64,000 nucleotides of DNA from Apteryx mantelli (lineage: Eukaryota; Chordata; Aves; Apterygiformes; Apterygidae), in contig NC_090020.1 in the NCBI RefSeq assembly GCF_036417845.1, positions 40,222,425 through 40,286,424 on the forward strand. The letters are read 5' to 3'. The position numbers and the translations under genes are program-made. The first letter of the stretch is position 1, and each line of letters starts with the position of its first letter. The notes under the pieces are model-generated. The model searched no databases and was not told the origin of the DNA. It saw nothing but the letters and a program-made list of their open reading frames with translations. Below are positions 37,629 to 52,319 of the stretch, piece by piece.

Positions 37629-37675
37629 ATTTCCTAGCACAATCTGCATTCAGATTTCCTAGCACTAACATTCAG
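37629..37675. repeat. Partial tandem duplication, 25-bp unit
   Basis: ATTTCCTAGCACAATCTGCA plus TTCAG is followed directly by a shortened second copy ATTTCCTAGCACTAACATTC plus AG. A simple local duplication that has since diverged. Confidence 0.8.
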
Positions 37676-38673
37676 TGCTCTGACTCACAGGTATATTTCA
37701 ACATTTTCAGATGAGAAAAATGAGATGGCTTATGTGGCTTCAAGACATTCTCCCAATTTTCAACTAGCTACTGTGCTCTGGTCATTGAAGAAAAGTCTGT
37801 GATAGGGCTAAAGAAGTGAAAGGAACCTTTTAGCATTAAAAGGGATAAAATAAAATACAAAGAGAGGAGAAAGAGAATTGAATGTTTCTCAAAAGTTACA
37901 GCATAGAACAGACTGAGTAACCAAAACCATCTAAGACAGAATATTCCAAAGGTGTTACAGGTCAGCCAGAACTTTAAGGGACAAGATCACTTTACATCTT
38001 TCACTGCTAAAAAAAAACATATGGTAATTATGATTAAAAGTTTTCAGTCTCCGATTCAATCTTTTTTTAATCTTTGAAGCACCTCTTTATTGGTCTTCTC
38101 AGTCCATTCTCCTGTTGTGGTTTGATCACCTGCAACCCTGTTCTCCCTCCGAGGTCAGAAACTCATCGCCTATTTTTTCCTACTTCTTCTGTCAAACAGA
38201 CAAGAGAAATAGGAAAATCCTCAATGATCACTGCTTCTATAAAGCGACTACTTTGCAACTTTGAAAGCAATACTGCTTTTTGAGACTGTTTTTTCACATG
38301 ACAATAGAATGCGCACATTTGATTCAACATTAAATGAATTGCTAAAGCATATGATTTTAGAAGTCATTCACATTGTGCCCCACTATCTGCCATGATAATT
38401 GGTATGTTCTGTCTAGCAACAATTATATATACATATAGCTATTTTTAAAAAGTTATTTTAGAATAAACATCTAGAGTCAACATGGCATTTGATTTTTCTA
38501 ACATACACACAAATCTCTGCCAGTTTTTGACTACAGCCTTGCAGTTACAGGCTGATTTACAGATGCATTCCCTTCAGTAGGCCTCTCTGTGGTGTTTCTT
38601 GAGATTTTGTTTCACTTTTACTTCAAACTCACTCATTTTCCCAGTAAAAATCATCTCTCTAATAAGATTAGCA

Positions 38674-38690
38674 TGTGTGTGTGTGTGTGT
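38674..38690. repeat. (TG)n microsatellite
   Basis: About eight TG units in a row. Likely length-polymorphic. Confidence 0.9.
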
Positions 38691-41075
38691 TCCACATATC
38701 CAGATTTTATCTACGCTTTACTGTGATTTCAGATAAAAAAAATTAGAAGCTTACGCTGGCGCACAAGTTAAACAATAAAGTCTCCATTCAGGATGCTATA
38801 ATCATTTAGTATACCGCTGTCTCTTGAGAATTTTCTACAAATAATTCTTTAGAATAAAGAAAACACATTATTTGGGAGTGGGGGAGGTAGAGGTTTTTGT
38901 GTTTTTTTTAAAACTAGCTTTTGCTTAAAACATTTGTTTCTTATTAATAAAATAGCTCTGTCCAGAAGCAGGATATTTTTGACCTGTGTTCTCTTCATGT
39001 CACATGTGATCTTCACACAAACCCTTGCACACTCACCCCATTTACATATTGCAGATTCTTTCTTACAGATTTCACTACTGCTTTCCTTCTGTGTCTAAGT
39101 CTGCAGAACACTAACCCAGACTATAGTAGTGTTGCCTTTTTCCTAAGTTCAGGACTTGTTTGATCATGTTCTATAATCTGGAAAATTCCAGATTTAAGTT
39201 TAAAGCAGGATGTTCTAAGAATCTTTTTTCTAGTACTAGATTTCTGTTTCCTGTTGAAACCTGATTTTACAAGCACTCCAAATACTGTACATCTAATGTA
39301 TCATTCTCATCTGTTAATGTGAGAAAATTGAGGCATTTATGGGTTTCATGTTTTGTGACCCTTCTCTCTCAAAGGTTTGGATGTGGGAGATCCTTTCTAT
39401 GGTCTCGTGCACATCTGAGAACATGTTCACTCAAGTGGACTGCTGTATATTTCCATCTCCTGAAAACTGTCTTTTTGTCCAGGCTGATCTGAAGTCAACT
39501 AACTTCTGACCAGCTTCCTCTTTTTACTAAACATAATTAACTTTATCAAGATATGGAAAGCACCACAGACTATAACATCTTCTAATCGCTTGGCAAACAG
39601 ACAATAATGAAAGAGGACGTTAGCATTAAGAAACAGTTTCTCAAACATCACTTGTTTGAGGACTGCTGACAGCTTGCCCTCATTTAAACAGGCATTAGCA
39701 AACCCTTCCAACAATAGGCCCAAGTCTATTCCCCACTTCTTTTCTACAGCTACACAAGGCACAAAGATCCCACATTCAGCTGGTTATGCAGATCTTCTTA
39801 GCACATCTGAAATTGCCAGTCAGGACACAAGAAAAAACTCAATTAGGGTAAGCTCTGCATTGACACACTCCTGCCTTAGTATCCTTAAATTGCTGCAGAG
39901 ACCATTCTATAACCATTCAAATTGTATCTACAGACAAAATTGAAATAGTCTCCCTTCTTTAAATCTACTCTATCAGAATACTTGTTTTAAAATTATGTCC
40001 TTACTTCTGTAAGGCCTTTCACATTTTAATATTCCCTTCCTAGGAGAAAAGCATCCACTAAACTTAAAACACACACATATTTTAATCAGTAAAAATATAA
40101 TGAAACTGGAAAAGAAATTGAACCACAAAAAAGTTGTGAGGAGAAACAGATAAATCTTACAAATATGAATACAACCCTAGAGTTATTGATTGAACTGGGC
40201 CATTTTTGTTGCTATCCTGTGAAATGTGTAACCAGGGCCAGGTTATTACCTTTGCATTTTTAGTAGTCTTATATGCACTGTTGTTTTTCCAAGCTACTAC
40301 AAACATTGCATAAACCCTTGTTTATATGGTATATAGGCTCTATCTGATTACCTAGGCAAGACATGAACTATTTTCTATGCACTGAATACAAAATTAAACA
40401 TCTAAAAATGCAAGTGTGAGGAAAAGGACAACTAAGGTTTTCTACCAGAATACACGATTCATATTTAACAACCACACTTTCCTGTCAAATTTTAAAGCAA
40501 TGCCAGGGAACAGTAATATAATTTAATTTTAACTCCTACGCTAATTGTCAGTGACCTCCAAACTCTGGAAGTAGTGCTACTTTCCACGTGGCAAATGTGA
40601 TTATGGAATTTGATCTCTTATACATTGTAAGCAATGAAACTGCTTTAATTGACACTGATATGTATTTGTAATAACTTCTGTGTAAATTAAAAATCAGTGA
40701 CAATTTTAGGTCCCTGGATGCTGTTTTTATTGAACAACTGGTTATTTCTTTTGAATTAGAGGTATGCAGAAGCAGACCTTTTGCAGAATGCACAATATAC
40801 GTTTTAAATCACAGTGTAGTTTGTGTGCATGTCATTTATGATCAAAGCTTGCATGTCTCTCACACTTATGCACACACACAAAGACAAATCCCATCAGATT
40901 TAGGTTACCTTTATGAGATTTTGCTTCTAGCTGATTTTTGATTGATTGCCAAGCACTCCTCACAATGACTAAGTGGGATAGCATTGTATTATCTGATATC
41001 AATGTTGCAGTGCACCACAGAGATTCAATACGGGGATACAAGAGAAGCTAAAAGCGGGATTATTCATTTGATAAG

Positions 41076-41092
41076 TTTTTTTTTTTTTTTTT
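41076..41092. repeat. T17 homopolymer
   Basis: Seventeen T in a row; no retroposed body is recognised beside it. Confidence 0.85.
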
Positions 41093-41837
41093 ATGGTAGT
41101 CTAGATTTAGCAAACCTTATCACACTGGTGTGCTTACAAAGAAATACTTGGCAAATGTTGCTAATTTTTTTTTCTTTCTTATTTTGCCATTTCTTTGTCC
41201 ACACACTCATTGATTAAATGTTGGAAAGCAAACTACAAATACCTAAAGTAAAATTACAGTTTCACATAAAGAAGGGTCTTTTTGTTTGGGGTTAATCAAA
41301 ATACTCTGTCATTTGGAAATATGTTCTTTATGAATTCAGGTAAATTTAAGAGTAGGGTTTGAAATGGTCATGATAGCTGCTGAGAGGATTGGAAGGTGAT
41401 CTTTAAAGGTTTCATTCCCCCAAAACCCATAGCAAACTGGCTTGTGTGAAATATTTTTCTTTTTTAATAGAAACTGGTGCCTAAATTTTTCACTAAAAGT
41501 AAAAAGAATATATTTTGAAATGACCTTTTAAGTTCTAATGGTGTTAACCATATAAAGCTACATAGTAAAAATGGACCGAGAAACAATGAACAGAAGAACA
41601 CTCCCAGCTCAAAGGTATTGCTCTCACACACAGCAGAGGGCCACATCTCATCTCACAGTGGTTTATCCTGCTGTGACCTCAAACTTCATTAAACTTCAGT
41701 CCTTTATATAAACACAAATGAATACATAAATAGAAAACAGAGTTGCACAGATTTTACACTAGGAAGAGTGGAAAAAGTCTTAATCAGCAAGCGCCCAGCT
41801 ACTACACCAATTCTGTTGTCAGAAGCTCCTATTTGTT

Positions 41838-41868
41838 CACACATACTCCACATACTCACACATACTCC
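41838..41868. repeat. Short (CACACATACTC)-type tandem repeat
   Basis: Three near-copies of a 9-11 base unit containing CATACTC. A minor minisatellite-like tract. Confidence 0.7.
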
Positions 41869-44560
41869 TTAGCAAGAGAGCTTATTTATATCACAACTGC
41901 AAAGCAGCAAAAAAACAGGGCAATAGTACAAAATATTAGGGAAATTCTGTCTTTCAGAGAAACAGCATTTCTCACCTGTAATAGGAACACTATGTGACCT
42001 AATTCGTTTCTTTCTAAACAGAACTCTGCTCTTTCCTGGACCTTCCCCCAGCAGCACTAGTCAGTCACCAGTATGTATCTAGGACTTGCACTTCACAGTG
42101 AGAACTGTTACCACCACTCTCTCTCAAGGCTCTTTTCAGCAAGCTGGGTCTGGGGAGAAGGGAGAATAGATAAAAAATAGACTTAACTTCAAGACATAAT
42201 TGATTTCTGCTAGCTTGCAGAAAAAGCAGATTTTTTGTAATCATTTTAAGCAACTGCTCATGAACTAATGGCCTTCAAAAATAAAAGTATGAGAAGAAAA
42301 CTTATGAGCTAGATTTTGTAAATGTGACAGAGGCTCAGAATCCAACATACCAATAGTTATACTTTATTCAGGAAGCAAACCTTCAACATTGTAACTTGTT
42401 TCTGATGTAGCCTAAAAGCACATTATTTTACTAAAGCTTCTCAATGCCTATAAGGTCCTTTTACCTACAGATACATCAAATGTAGTGAAATAATGCAACA
42501 CTAATCTGTAAGACTTTTTTCCATAATAGATGTTATTTTCTCATTAAATCAATTCAAAGGCTAATTGGGGTGGAAGGTGACTATCTCTAGTGGTTATAAA
42601 TACATTTGCATTGCTATCAATCTTTTACACGACTGATGTTTAACGAGGCTGAACGAGAGCTCAGACTAGCCTTAGAACCATAAAACTCGATGCAAACATA
42701 TAGCCAATGCTGCCATCAAGTGGCAAAACTTAACAGTTGCAATACTGGTCATATTTGCCAGTTCACACTTACTTGCATATACTTCCCAATATGTACATAT
42801 ATAAAAGGAGGAGCACAAGAAAGATAGGAAAGGGGATGCAAGGCTCTTTTTGAACGAGTTCATATTTTCCCCTACAGATTCAAGTGTCACACCAGCTTTT
42901 CCAGGGTGTAGGTACTGTTGTCCACTCTCCCTCAGCTCTGTTGACCAGCTGAAACTCAATCTGCTGCCAGCTACCACATTCAGGGTTGTAACAAAGAGCA
43001 GCAAACACCCCATGACTATTAAATTCATACAAGCCTAAACCCAAGACCTCGACAGACCACAAAAGTGGTTCATTCCTGTGTTCCTTGGACCAAAATCTAC
43101 ACCCAGACCTTCTAAACCACCCTAAAACATCAGTAAGCACATTTCAGCCTCCTGCCAAGCAAAGGGTCTTTTGTCACTTTCTGAAATAAGTTTGCCCACA
43201 TATAAAACCGAGAAAAAATAAAACCACTTTGCAGTTATACTGGGCATGTAATTCAGGGTGTTCAATATACTATATAAGTCCTAGTGGTCAGAAAGAGACA
43301 AGGACCCTTTGTACCTCAAGAGCTCACAACCATGACGCTCATTGCCTGGCCATCTCCAAACACTTCATAGGCAAGGCTATTCACAATATTCCTGCGAGCT
43401 GGGTAAAACAGGATATCCAAAAAATAAGAGTCTGATTTACCTTCCAACAAAACCAGCACTTGTCTGAAAGAAATAAGTCTCTCCTTAGAAAATTAACTTG
43501 ACTCAACATTTTGGGGATCAAGCAGGTATTTAAATACATTTTTACAGCTTTTGCCTCATGAACAGAAATAAAGAGGTATGGGACAGAAAGTAAAAGCTTT
43601 ACTGGCAGAAGTTATTTGGGGAACGAGCTGTTTTGTTTTTTATTCTGTTTGTCTGTGAAGCAGTCAGATTATCTAAGTATGCTCAGAGACTCCTTCCTCC
43701 ATGCATTATTTCTGCATGGACAGCTTCCAAAATGTTGAAGGAGGGTGATCTAAACCAGTTCTTGTCTATGTCCGCAAATTTTACTCATCACCAGCCAGAG
43801 TGCTACAAGCATTAGCCACTGAAGTGCCATTTATAGTGAATGACAAATTAACTGTTATCACTCCACTGAAGAAATGAAAGAATAAGCAAGGAACCACCGC
43901 AATCTCTTTGAAGTTACAATATTAATAGGTGCTCTCCAGAGCCTTACCAGCAGAAACTTAGAGTAGCCAATGGCTGATTTGATAGAAGACTGGGTTTACT
44001 GAAGCCAGCTATTATGACTCCAGAGTTTTGCTTTCATGTGCCTAATGTTGCAGTAAACAGTTCATAAACTGTAAGTAACAATGCTAAGGCAGCAGGCAAG
44101 AAATCTGTGTTCTATCTAACCCTTTATTAGTGAACTTTTGTATGCACAGTGTCACAAAGCAATATATTTCCACTGTAAATATTAATGCCATAGCATGGTA
44201 CTTTACATGGCAAGTAAAGACGAGTCATTATGCCAATGAATATACAAGCTAAAATAAGAACTGAAATAGAAGGGGAAGCCTAGGGGAAAATGGCATCATG
44301 AAGACAAAATGCACAAAATAAAGTTAGAATCAGTTACAGGCACATGCATAATGTTAGTTAATAGCACTTTCTTTAATTACAGCATTGACTTATATTGTTG
44401 TTTAAAGGGAATTAGGAGATACACTTTTCAGATGATCAGAAAAAGAAAGGTGTTGAGGAAGCATTTTAAATACAAGCCACGGAATTCACTCTGGCAAAAA
44501 AGAAGTCCAGAATAAAATTTCCATTTAGGAAGCCTGTGGATGAACAGGGAATGAACATTT

Positions 44561-44582
44561 AAAATAAAATAAAATAAAAAAA
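44561..44582. repeat. (AAAAT)n microsatellite
   Basis: Three AAAAT units followed by an A run. Simple sequence. Confidence 0.9.
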
Positions 44583-45302
44583 CTCCTCACGCTCAAATGT
44601 GATGCATATGCTGTAGCATTAGTATTTTCCTTTCCAGTGTTCCAAGATCACAGCTAGGACCAGCTGGTGTCACACTGACATTTTTAATTTCTGCCTCAAG
44701 TACTTTTAAACAGAGATATGTATAACTGGGAGAAAGGTAATTGAACAGCCTACATCTTATCATTTATTAGTTGCTCAGAAATAGAGACCTTCAGTGTTTA
44801 CTGAAAATTGATTTAAGTTCCAACAGTTACCAGTTGAGGACAAATTTACTACAGATAAAAGATGCCAAATGGTAAAACTGGTATTCCAAAGGGAAAGAGG
44901 ATGGCAATTGTCTCTTCCATATTATTTTCCTTGACATCATTAAATATTGCAACACATTATCAACAAAAAAAACTAAAATCAAAGATAAATATGAAAAAAG
45001 AAGCAGCACTACATATTAAGGCTAGTTAATGTGCCAATGCAGCCAAGACTACAGTCAGAACCCACCAATACAACTAATGCTGCAGCTGTTACTAAATTTC
45101 ACTACCACTGCTATGCTATAGCAATAGAGGGGAAAACTGTGAAATCAGGCTCCAGCATTGTAATCAGGCATTGCTAAACTTGTTCAGTGACAGTCTACAG
45201 CCAATTTCTAAAACGCTAGTAGCATTGGCATCTAGTCCCTAAAGCTTTCATTGTTAGCATACTGGAATTGCACCTGTGGTAAGCAGAGCAGGATGTTTTA
45301 CC

Positions 45303-45326
45303 GGGGGGGGGGGGGGGGGGGGGGGG
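45303..45326. repeat. G24 homopolymer
   Basis: Twenty-four G in a row, flanked by ACC and AGAAC, in an otherwise AT-rich region. Such a run can fold into G-quadruplexes in several registers and is hard to sequence, so the stated length may not be exact. Confidence 0.9.
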
Positions 45327-48016
45327 AGAACTATCCCAAGCCAAGTGGTAACCTTTTATGACCCTGCATACTGAGAATCAGCCTTTGAAGTCTTAAGATT
45401 ACTGCACAGAACTAGGACTTTTCATATAGTAGGACTACAGTACGTTTTCAAAAGTTAAAAAACCTTTTTTTTGACAAGTGCTGCTGAACTAATCATGGAA
45501 GATTAAGAGCAACATTTCCCAAGTATCTAGTGTCTAAAGAGATACACGACTCACAGTAAACTCACTGTAGAACATGCAAGTCTGTGTCACAGGATACTGT
45601 GGATATATGCAGATGCTTAAGTTCAAAATGCAATCAGACAAATTAATGGAAGAAAAAATCCATCAAGGATATTAAACAGACAAATAGTACTTGGAAGTAG
45701 CTGCTCAGGAATTCCCTGAACAGCAGAATGCTGAACAAGGAGAGTACTGGGGAAAGCGTTACTATATGCTTTCCTCTTCTCATATTCTCCTGAGGCATCT
45801 GATAGTGATCACTGCTGGAAAGAGGATGCTCTGCTAAATAAATATTTGGTCTGCTGCAGTATGGTTGTTCTCAGAGTGAGATTTTCAAAACAGTTCTGTT
45901 TTCACTCTTAATTTAAATTAAGCACATTTGAAAAATCACAGAAATTCCTTAACAATGTCCCTGTCACCACCTTCCTATGCTGAGACTGCTTAGGGTTTCT
46001 GCTAAGCCATCCTAGTTTAAGTATACTTCATTAAAAGCCTGACAGCTGTTGGGCCAGACAACTCTTATATCCCCACATGAACCACTGACTAGAAGTGGTC
46101 TGCTGAGTTTCCACGCAGGCTGAATTTTTCGCATTTAACTCTGCACCTTCCTTTGTAGGTTCACTGCTGCATTGCTCTTTAACTTACAGTAGTGTGTTTG
46201 CTGCAGAAAAGGTGTAAACATAGCCTCTGTGAAGACCATAAACTAATATTTTACTTATGCTAATATTCATACTATGGGATGCCTGAATTTAAACTAATAA
46301 AGCACTTCAGCATTCATAAAGATCTTTTAGTAAGTGAATAGCTTTAAGTGAAAAATTAGAACAGCTATTTAATCTATGGGTTTTTTTATTTGGATCTACA
46401 AGCAACATTCAGAAGAAAGCCAGCCAGTTTTTGTCACACGGAAAGATCATCCACATGATGAAAAACTGATACCATTTTTCTGCTGAATCACGCCCTAATT
46501 TATGTCATATTTTATCCAGCAGAAATGACCCAGTTTTGTTGTAATATGTTACCATCTATTAAAACAAAATTGGAATCTTTTCAGTCCAACAGCTTGCCTT
46601 AAAAGACTTATAGGCAGGTTTGACCTTTACACTATGAATTTCATTTCATTGTAAGCTCTTACATTTATATTACTGCTTAACATGAACCCTCACTGAAATG
46701 TGACCTGACAATTTCTATCTGTATTTATTCATGCTAAGCTTCTGCTTAACAACCATCAGGCTAAAAGTGTAGTATAGTTACAGGAGAAATAATATTTCCT
46801 GCTATTTCGTACAAAAAAGGTCATACCAGCTTCACGCAAAGGCAAACAAAATGTTTCATGTTTTTCCATTGTCATACCATTTAAATTCCTTGTTTTAATC
46901 ACCTATAGCATGGTGTTTGCCAGAATTGCTTTTTCCTGACCTTCTTTCCCCCACCCTGCCATGTAAGTCAGCTACATAGTTTATCATTAGCACTGCACCA
47001 CCTACAGGATAAAAATACCAAGTACTCAGATTCAAAACCGTACTTGCGCAAAACTGCTGAAAAACAGTCATGTGTGAGTTTTATTCATGTGTATTTATCC
47101 CCTTGGAAATAATTTTACCTTTCTGAAGCCTGCACACAAAGGAAAGATCCCAAAGATCTACAAGCTGTTAGCTTGGTGTTCTTATTAAAGCTGATCAATA
47201 AGAATAACTAACACAAGTCTAGTTCCACAATGAAAGACTTGTGGTTGATTTCTAACTCAGTTTTACCTGGACACCAGTTTCTCAGTTTCTAGCTGGTCAC
47301 CAGTATACAGTAACTATAGCTACTGTGCTAACTTCTGTATTACACATTTGTACATTAGACTTTCACAAGTATTTGGAAGGCTCAGAACAATAGATACTGC
47401 TGTTATGAAAAGACCTCTACTACAATTTTTTGTTCATTTTTTTTCTAGTCAAGAACATCAGTTACCTTTTCTTTAAGATAGATAACTGCATATAGAAATA
47501 CGCAGATGAAGTTATTTGTGCCTTGCAATTATGTTTCCATCAGAAATGCTCACAGAAAATATTCTGCTGTACTATTTAAAACAACATACTTTCAATAAAT
47601 TGTAAAAAAAATACAAATATTTATAGATAGCTTTTAAAAAATGCATGCATGGTCTTTTTCATAGGCTGGTTATGCAAGACACCTACTGAACACTCACAGG
47701 ACATCAACATTTACAGGAGTTTAACATACTGGACACAGGATCAGTTGTGTGTATTTTTTTTAAAGCAACACATTTTAGCTATGAAATGGAGCATTTTCTG
47801 AAATACTTATTCCATTGTTCACCTGATTATATGTATTTTATTTGGAAAGCACCTTAGCAATCTTAGTTATAAAGCATCTATACTCATCAGAACTTTCAAA
47901 CATCCACGCTATGTGATAGCACTGTAGCACAGCTGCAATAAAGTATTTTAGCACCCAGAGCAGGAAGTCTGTTAAAAACCAAAGCTCACAACTCTGTAGA
48001 GAAAAAAACAAACAAA

Positions 48017-48031
48017 CACACACACACACAA
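48017..48031. repeat. (CA)n microsatellite after AAAC units
   Basis: A few AAAC units pass into about seven CA units. Confidence 0.85.
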
Positions 48032-51000
48032 CTGTAATTCAGCAGCAATGTTTTGTGTCTGCACAGGTAGTACAAAAATTTTTAGCCTAGGACTCCTTCG
48101 CTCTCAGTAGCTCCATGCCTCTGATCCTAGGCTGCCCGACTCCCCTCTCACAACAACCCTTACCTCTGTGCTTCTGCCTTCACATAAGGGATTACCTCTA
48201 TCAAGAGGCAGGAAATTTAGCAGCCATGCAGTTAGCCTGGGAAAGAGAGGGAAACAGAGGTGCATTACCAAAGGGTGAAAGTTTTACAAATGCTTATTGT
48301 CAAGGTATTACATTTGTACAGGAGCAGAGACCAGCTGAGGCATAATTATACTTGTGAAAATATGAACTTGATAGAAACAACCTCAGCACTAACAGCAACA
48401 CACTAACAGCAATACAATCCAAGTGTGCCAGTTGTATCCAGTGAAATCCAAAAATGCTTATTTAATACACTTGACAGAATAAATAAAAGATTTTATATTA
48501 GAGGGCTTTTAAAATTATTATTATTTTGAGAGGAGAGACAAGAATTCCACCCCGTTGCAGAATACCATTGCCCATTATGCACTCACATGCACTCTATAAT
48601 TATGAAAGGTCAAAAAGCTACACTGTACAGCTGAAACTCTTGAATACACAGCACTTTCAGCCCATAATCATGTTTTGAGCCATCAGCCCTATTATTAAAT
48701 CCCTCAAAAGTCACATCTAAAAACTTGCTAGCATACTAAATGTTAAACCTAATGCTAATATTGTCTAGCATATTTCCAAGACAAGGATATTTATCACCTT
48801 GTATATTATCTGCAGACTTCAATACTGAGAAGCAGGACTAAAGAACAGTTACAGTGTGGTACTAGGCATGACTAGACAAAACAGTCATGTAATCTAATAG
48901 TTCAGTTCAATAGTTACTGACCTGCGTCAGGGCCAGGTTAAATGCTGCCTGCATAGACCAAATTCTTCACAGGCATTAGGATTATAATTCTTTTCTAGAA
49001 TATGTCCTCCAAAGTGAATTTGACTCTACAAGAATGCAGATCACTGAATTCAATATGCTACCATTTGCATGGATGACCTGCTTGACAGACATCAAATATT
49101 GTGAAGTACCTCTAATGCTTTTCATATTGAAAATCCAACAGTTGAATGTGACTGAACAACTTAACCAGCTGTGACAATTGCATAGTTTAAAAATGACTTA
49201 ACATGGATGCATTGTACTTGTCTAATTTGCCAATAACTCATCCAGTAGATGCAAAAGGTACTCAAAAGTTCATTTATGATAGGAATAGCACTGAGAAAGT
49301 CTTTGCAGCTAAAAGTCTGAATACAATCATTTTCACCAGGACACAAAAAAATACTTATCAATGAAAACTAGTCTAAGGTGTGTAGCATTTTAATGCTAAT
49401 CTTAAAAAACACAGTATTGAATTGGTTTCACTTTCTGGATCATTCAAATCAAGACTGGAAAACATCATGTATTGAAATCTGTATGTATAAAGATTAGACT
49501 TTTTTCTTCTAAATATCTCCAAATCTGCTAAGCTTTTGTCGTATTGCCTCTTAATCTTTTGCCCTCAAATTCCTTTACGCACAGTATGCTTAATTCAACA
49601 AGTTTATACAATAATCATACTCAAGTCCAAAGAATTAATGAATAAACTGCAGAGTTTGGACTTCTGAAGTGCTAATATGTGTTTGTGTATGTGTACACAT
49701 ATATCTAAAATCTTGCTTCAATCACAAACTAAAAAGCATTCAATGTGTTCACATCTATCTCTAAAGCATGAAAGCAATGTAAGAGAGCAATTGTCCTCTT
49801 GTACTACAGCCCATATAAGATCATGATTTCCTAGAGCACTGCAGCTAACAAAAATAATTCAGATCTCAGAACTGACGCCCATTATGGTTACCAATTCATC
49901 AACAATGCAAACAAATAATTCTTAATTAAGCGAGGCTGTTGGTGAAACTTTCAGATATAAAAACATTCTGTATGCTTATAATGAATACAAATTTTAAACA
50001 GTATTTGCTAACATAACTTTAATGCATCATTAAACATGCTCATGCTACAGTTAAGACTACACTTTCAACTGTAACTTTGCACAGTGCATACAGGATATGT
50101 AATGAAACACAGCATATATGGTACCTACTAACTCAATTTTCAAGATTATGGCTTCCTCTCAGAGACCCCACTGTTCTCTAGATATCATCTTCTGGGGAAC
50201 AGCATTCAGACTACCTTAGGTAAGCTACATGGGTTTACTGGAGGTTGTAATTATTCTTAATATAGAGTAAGGAAGGCATACATCTCCATCAGGAAAAACA
50301 GTCCAGCATCCTAGCAGTTTTTGGAGTAAATGCACAAGTCTAAAACACAAGTCTAAAAAAGTGTCATAAGTATCACTCAGTCACTTATTCACTACTGCTC
50401 CCTGACACAAGCTCAAAGATGAAAACACAGAAATGGGTCACTTCCATGCTAAGTGACTTTACTGAGACTAAAGGAATAGGAAATCTGAACAGGGAGAATT
50501 ATGAACAGAGACTAGATGTGTAAAAGTAATGCAAGCAAGCCAACAAAATCTCACACTCCCAGAACTACACTCAGTAAATTAATCTAATTTATGCAAATAC
50601 TAATGTTGGGACTCAGCAGGTTAATCAATGAGGCAAATCAGAGTCACAGCAAAAGAAAGTAGAAATGGCTACATACAACATCTTCTCTAAATATTCTATT
50701 TTTCCCTTTAATACAGGCATGGATAATCCAAAATGACACTGAAGAAAGATAACCATACATTTTAAAAGCTAATTTCCTAAGTTATGTCAAAAAACTGGTA
50801 AATAAAACTATTTCAAGGTCAAAATATCAAATAATGCTGGTTTTGCATTTTTGGCATTATCTTTTCTTGAAAGTGTTTTAAGGCAATTCAGATAAGCCAA
50901 CCATTGATCCCCACTGAATTTGTTTTAATTACACACTGCTACCAGGTAAAACGTATCAACAATATTCATAGCAAGATCTGATTCAAAACATTTTTGAAAG

Positions 51001-52305
51001 CCTCTGTACAGGCCCTCTGAGTGGACTAGACATTTGTGGCAAGAAATCACCTCACATAATTTTTTTTGTTTTGTTTTTTAATCTTTTTGGAAGTTGTAAC
51101 CTGTAAGTTCTTATAACCCTCCACCCCAGGCCAAAAAACCCCCTAAGGTCAGGCACTCTGTATTGTTCCCATAATACATTAGATTTGTAAGCACTGACAA
51201 AAACTCCACAGACTGTGGATGCTTTATAAACAAAATGAGACACAGTATGAAATCAGCCTTCAAGCTGCTAAAGAAAAAGCTTTGTATTGCCCATCTGTAC
51301 AGTTATTTTCACCCTGAGTTAATGCATCTGCTAAGAGGAACTATCTGGCATATTGACAGTTTCCTCAAAATTGGCAGCTTTTTTTTTTTAAGCAGTTGGT
51401 AGTTGCTTTTAGAAAATCTAAAATCTCACCTTTCATTTGATGTCAACATATTCTTTATTAATAGCTATAGTAATTGCTTTAAAAGTTATTGAATGTTTTC
51501 TTAAAAGGTGAACTATAGCAACATAAGATATATAAAAAAAATCAAACAAACATTAGATAGCTCCTAAAAGAATAACTACAATATATTTGAAAATACTATC
51601 CAAAATCAGTTTATCAGTAATTTAAATGCACCAGCACTGAGTTTAGAATTCTCCTTTTTTCTAGAAAACCTCACACTAACTACTACTCCAAACAACACAG
51701 CTTCTTTCTCCTATAGGGGTCTGCATTACCATCAGCTGTGAAACAGAAGTTTAACCTGGCTTTGGAAGGTAGAAGCTTTCAAAGCATCCATAATGAACAG
51801 GAAGCTTTTTACTATTCACAGAGCAAAACAAAAGCAGGCATATTTAATCAGAGAAGAAAAACAAATGCAGTACACAGTAATTATGTTTATTCAGTTTACT
51901 GTTCTCATGCAGTTATGTCAATTTATATTAATAATATCCAAGATGTCTTGTCGACTTGTCACACATTGCCAATTTAAAGTAGACAAATAAGGTCCCCTTT
52001 TCTTCCTCACTGCTTTTGAGGTCTAAAAAAGAAATTATGAGTAATCCTGTCATCTAGTACTGCTGCAAATAATCGGTGATTAATTTACCATTCTATTTTC
52101 TGAACTATATTAAAGATGCTTACTGAATGCTAATAATGAATATCAAGAAAATGTGTAGAAGTGCAAAAAGATGAGCTGCCAGTCCCTGGGAAAAAGATAT
52201 TGAAAAAAGAACCAGTTAAACTTGAAACGATGCATCTTTAAGTGTCTGTTGCTAGGAACTGGCAGAACTCTAATAACACCTAATTTACAACTAAAAAAAA
52301 AACAA

Positions 52306-52319
52306 CCCCCCCCCCCCCC
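52306..52319. repeat. C14 homopolymer
   Basis: Fourteen C in a row just after an A-rich run; G-run on the minus strand. Confidence 0.9.

Larger units (their letters stand above)
36483..45302. other. Non-coding AT-rich stretch
   Basis: No gene is recognised. It contains a hAT-like terminus at 37,245, a 25-bp partial tandem duplication at 37,629-37,675, a (TG)n run at 38,674-38,690, a T17 run at 41,076, a CATACTC-type short repeat at 41,838-41,868 and an (AAAAT)n run at 44,561. Confidence 0.55.
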
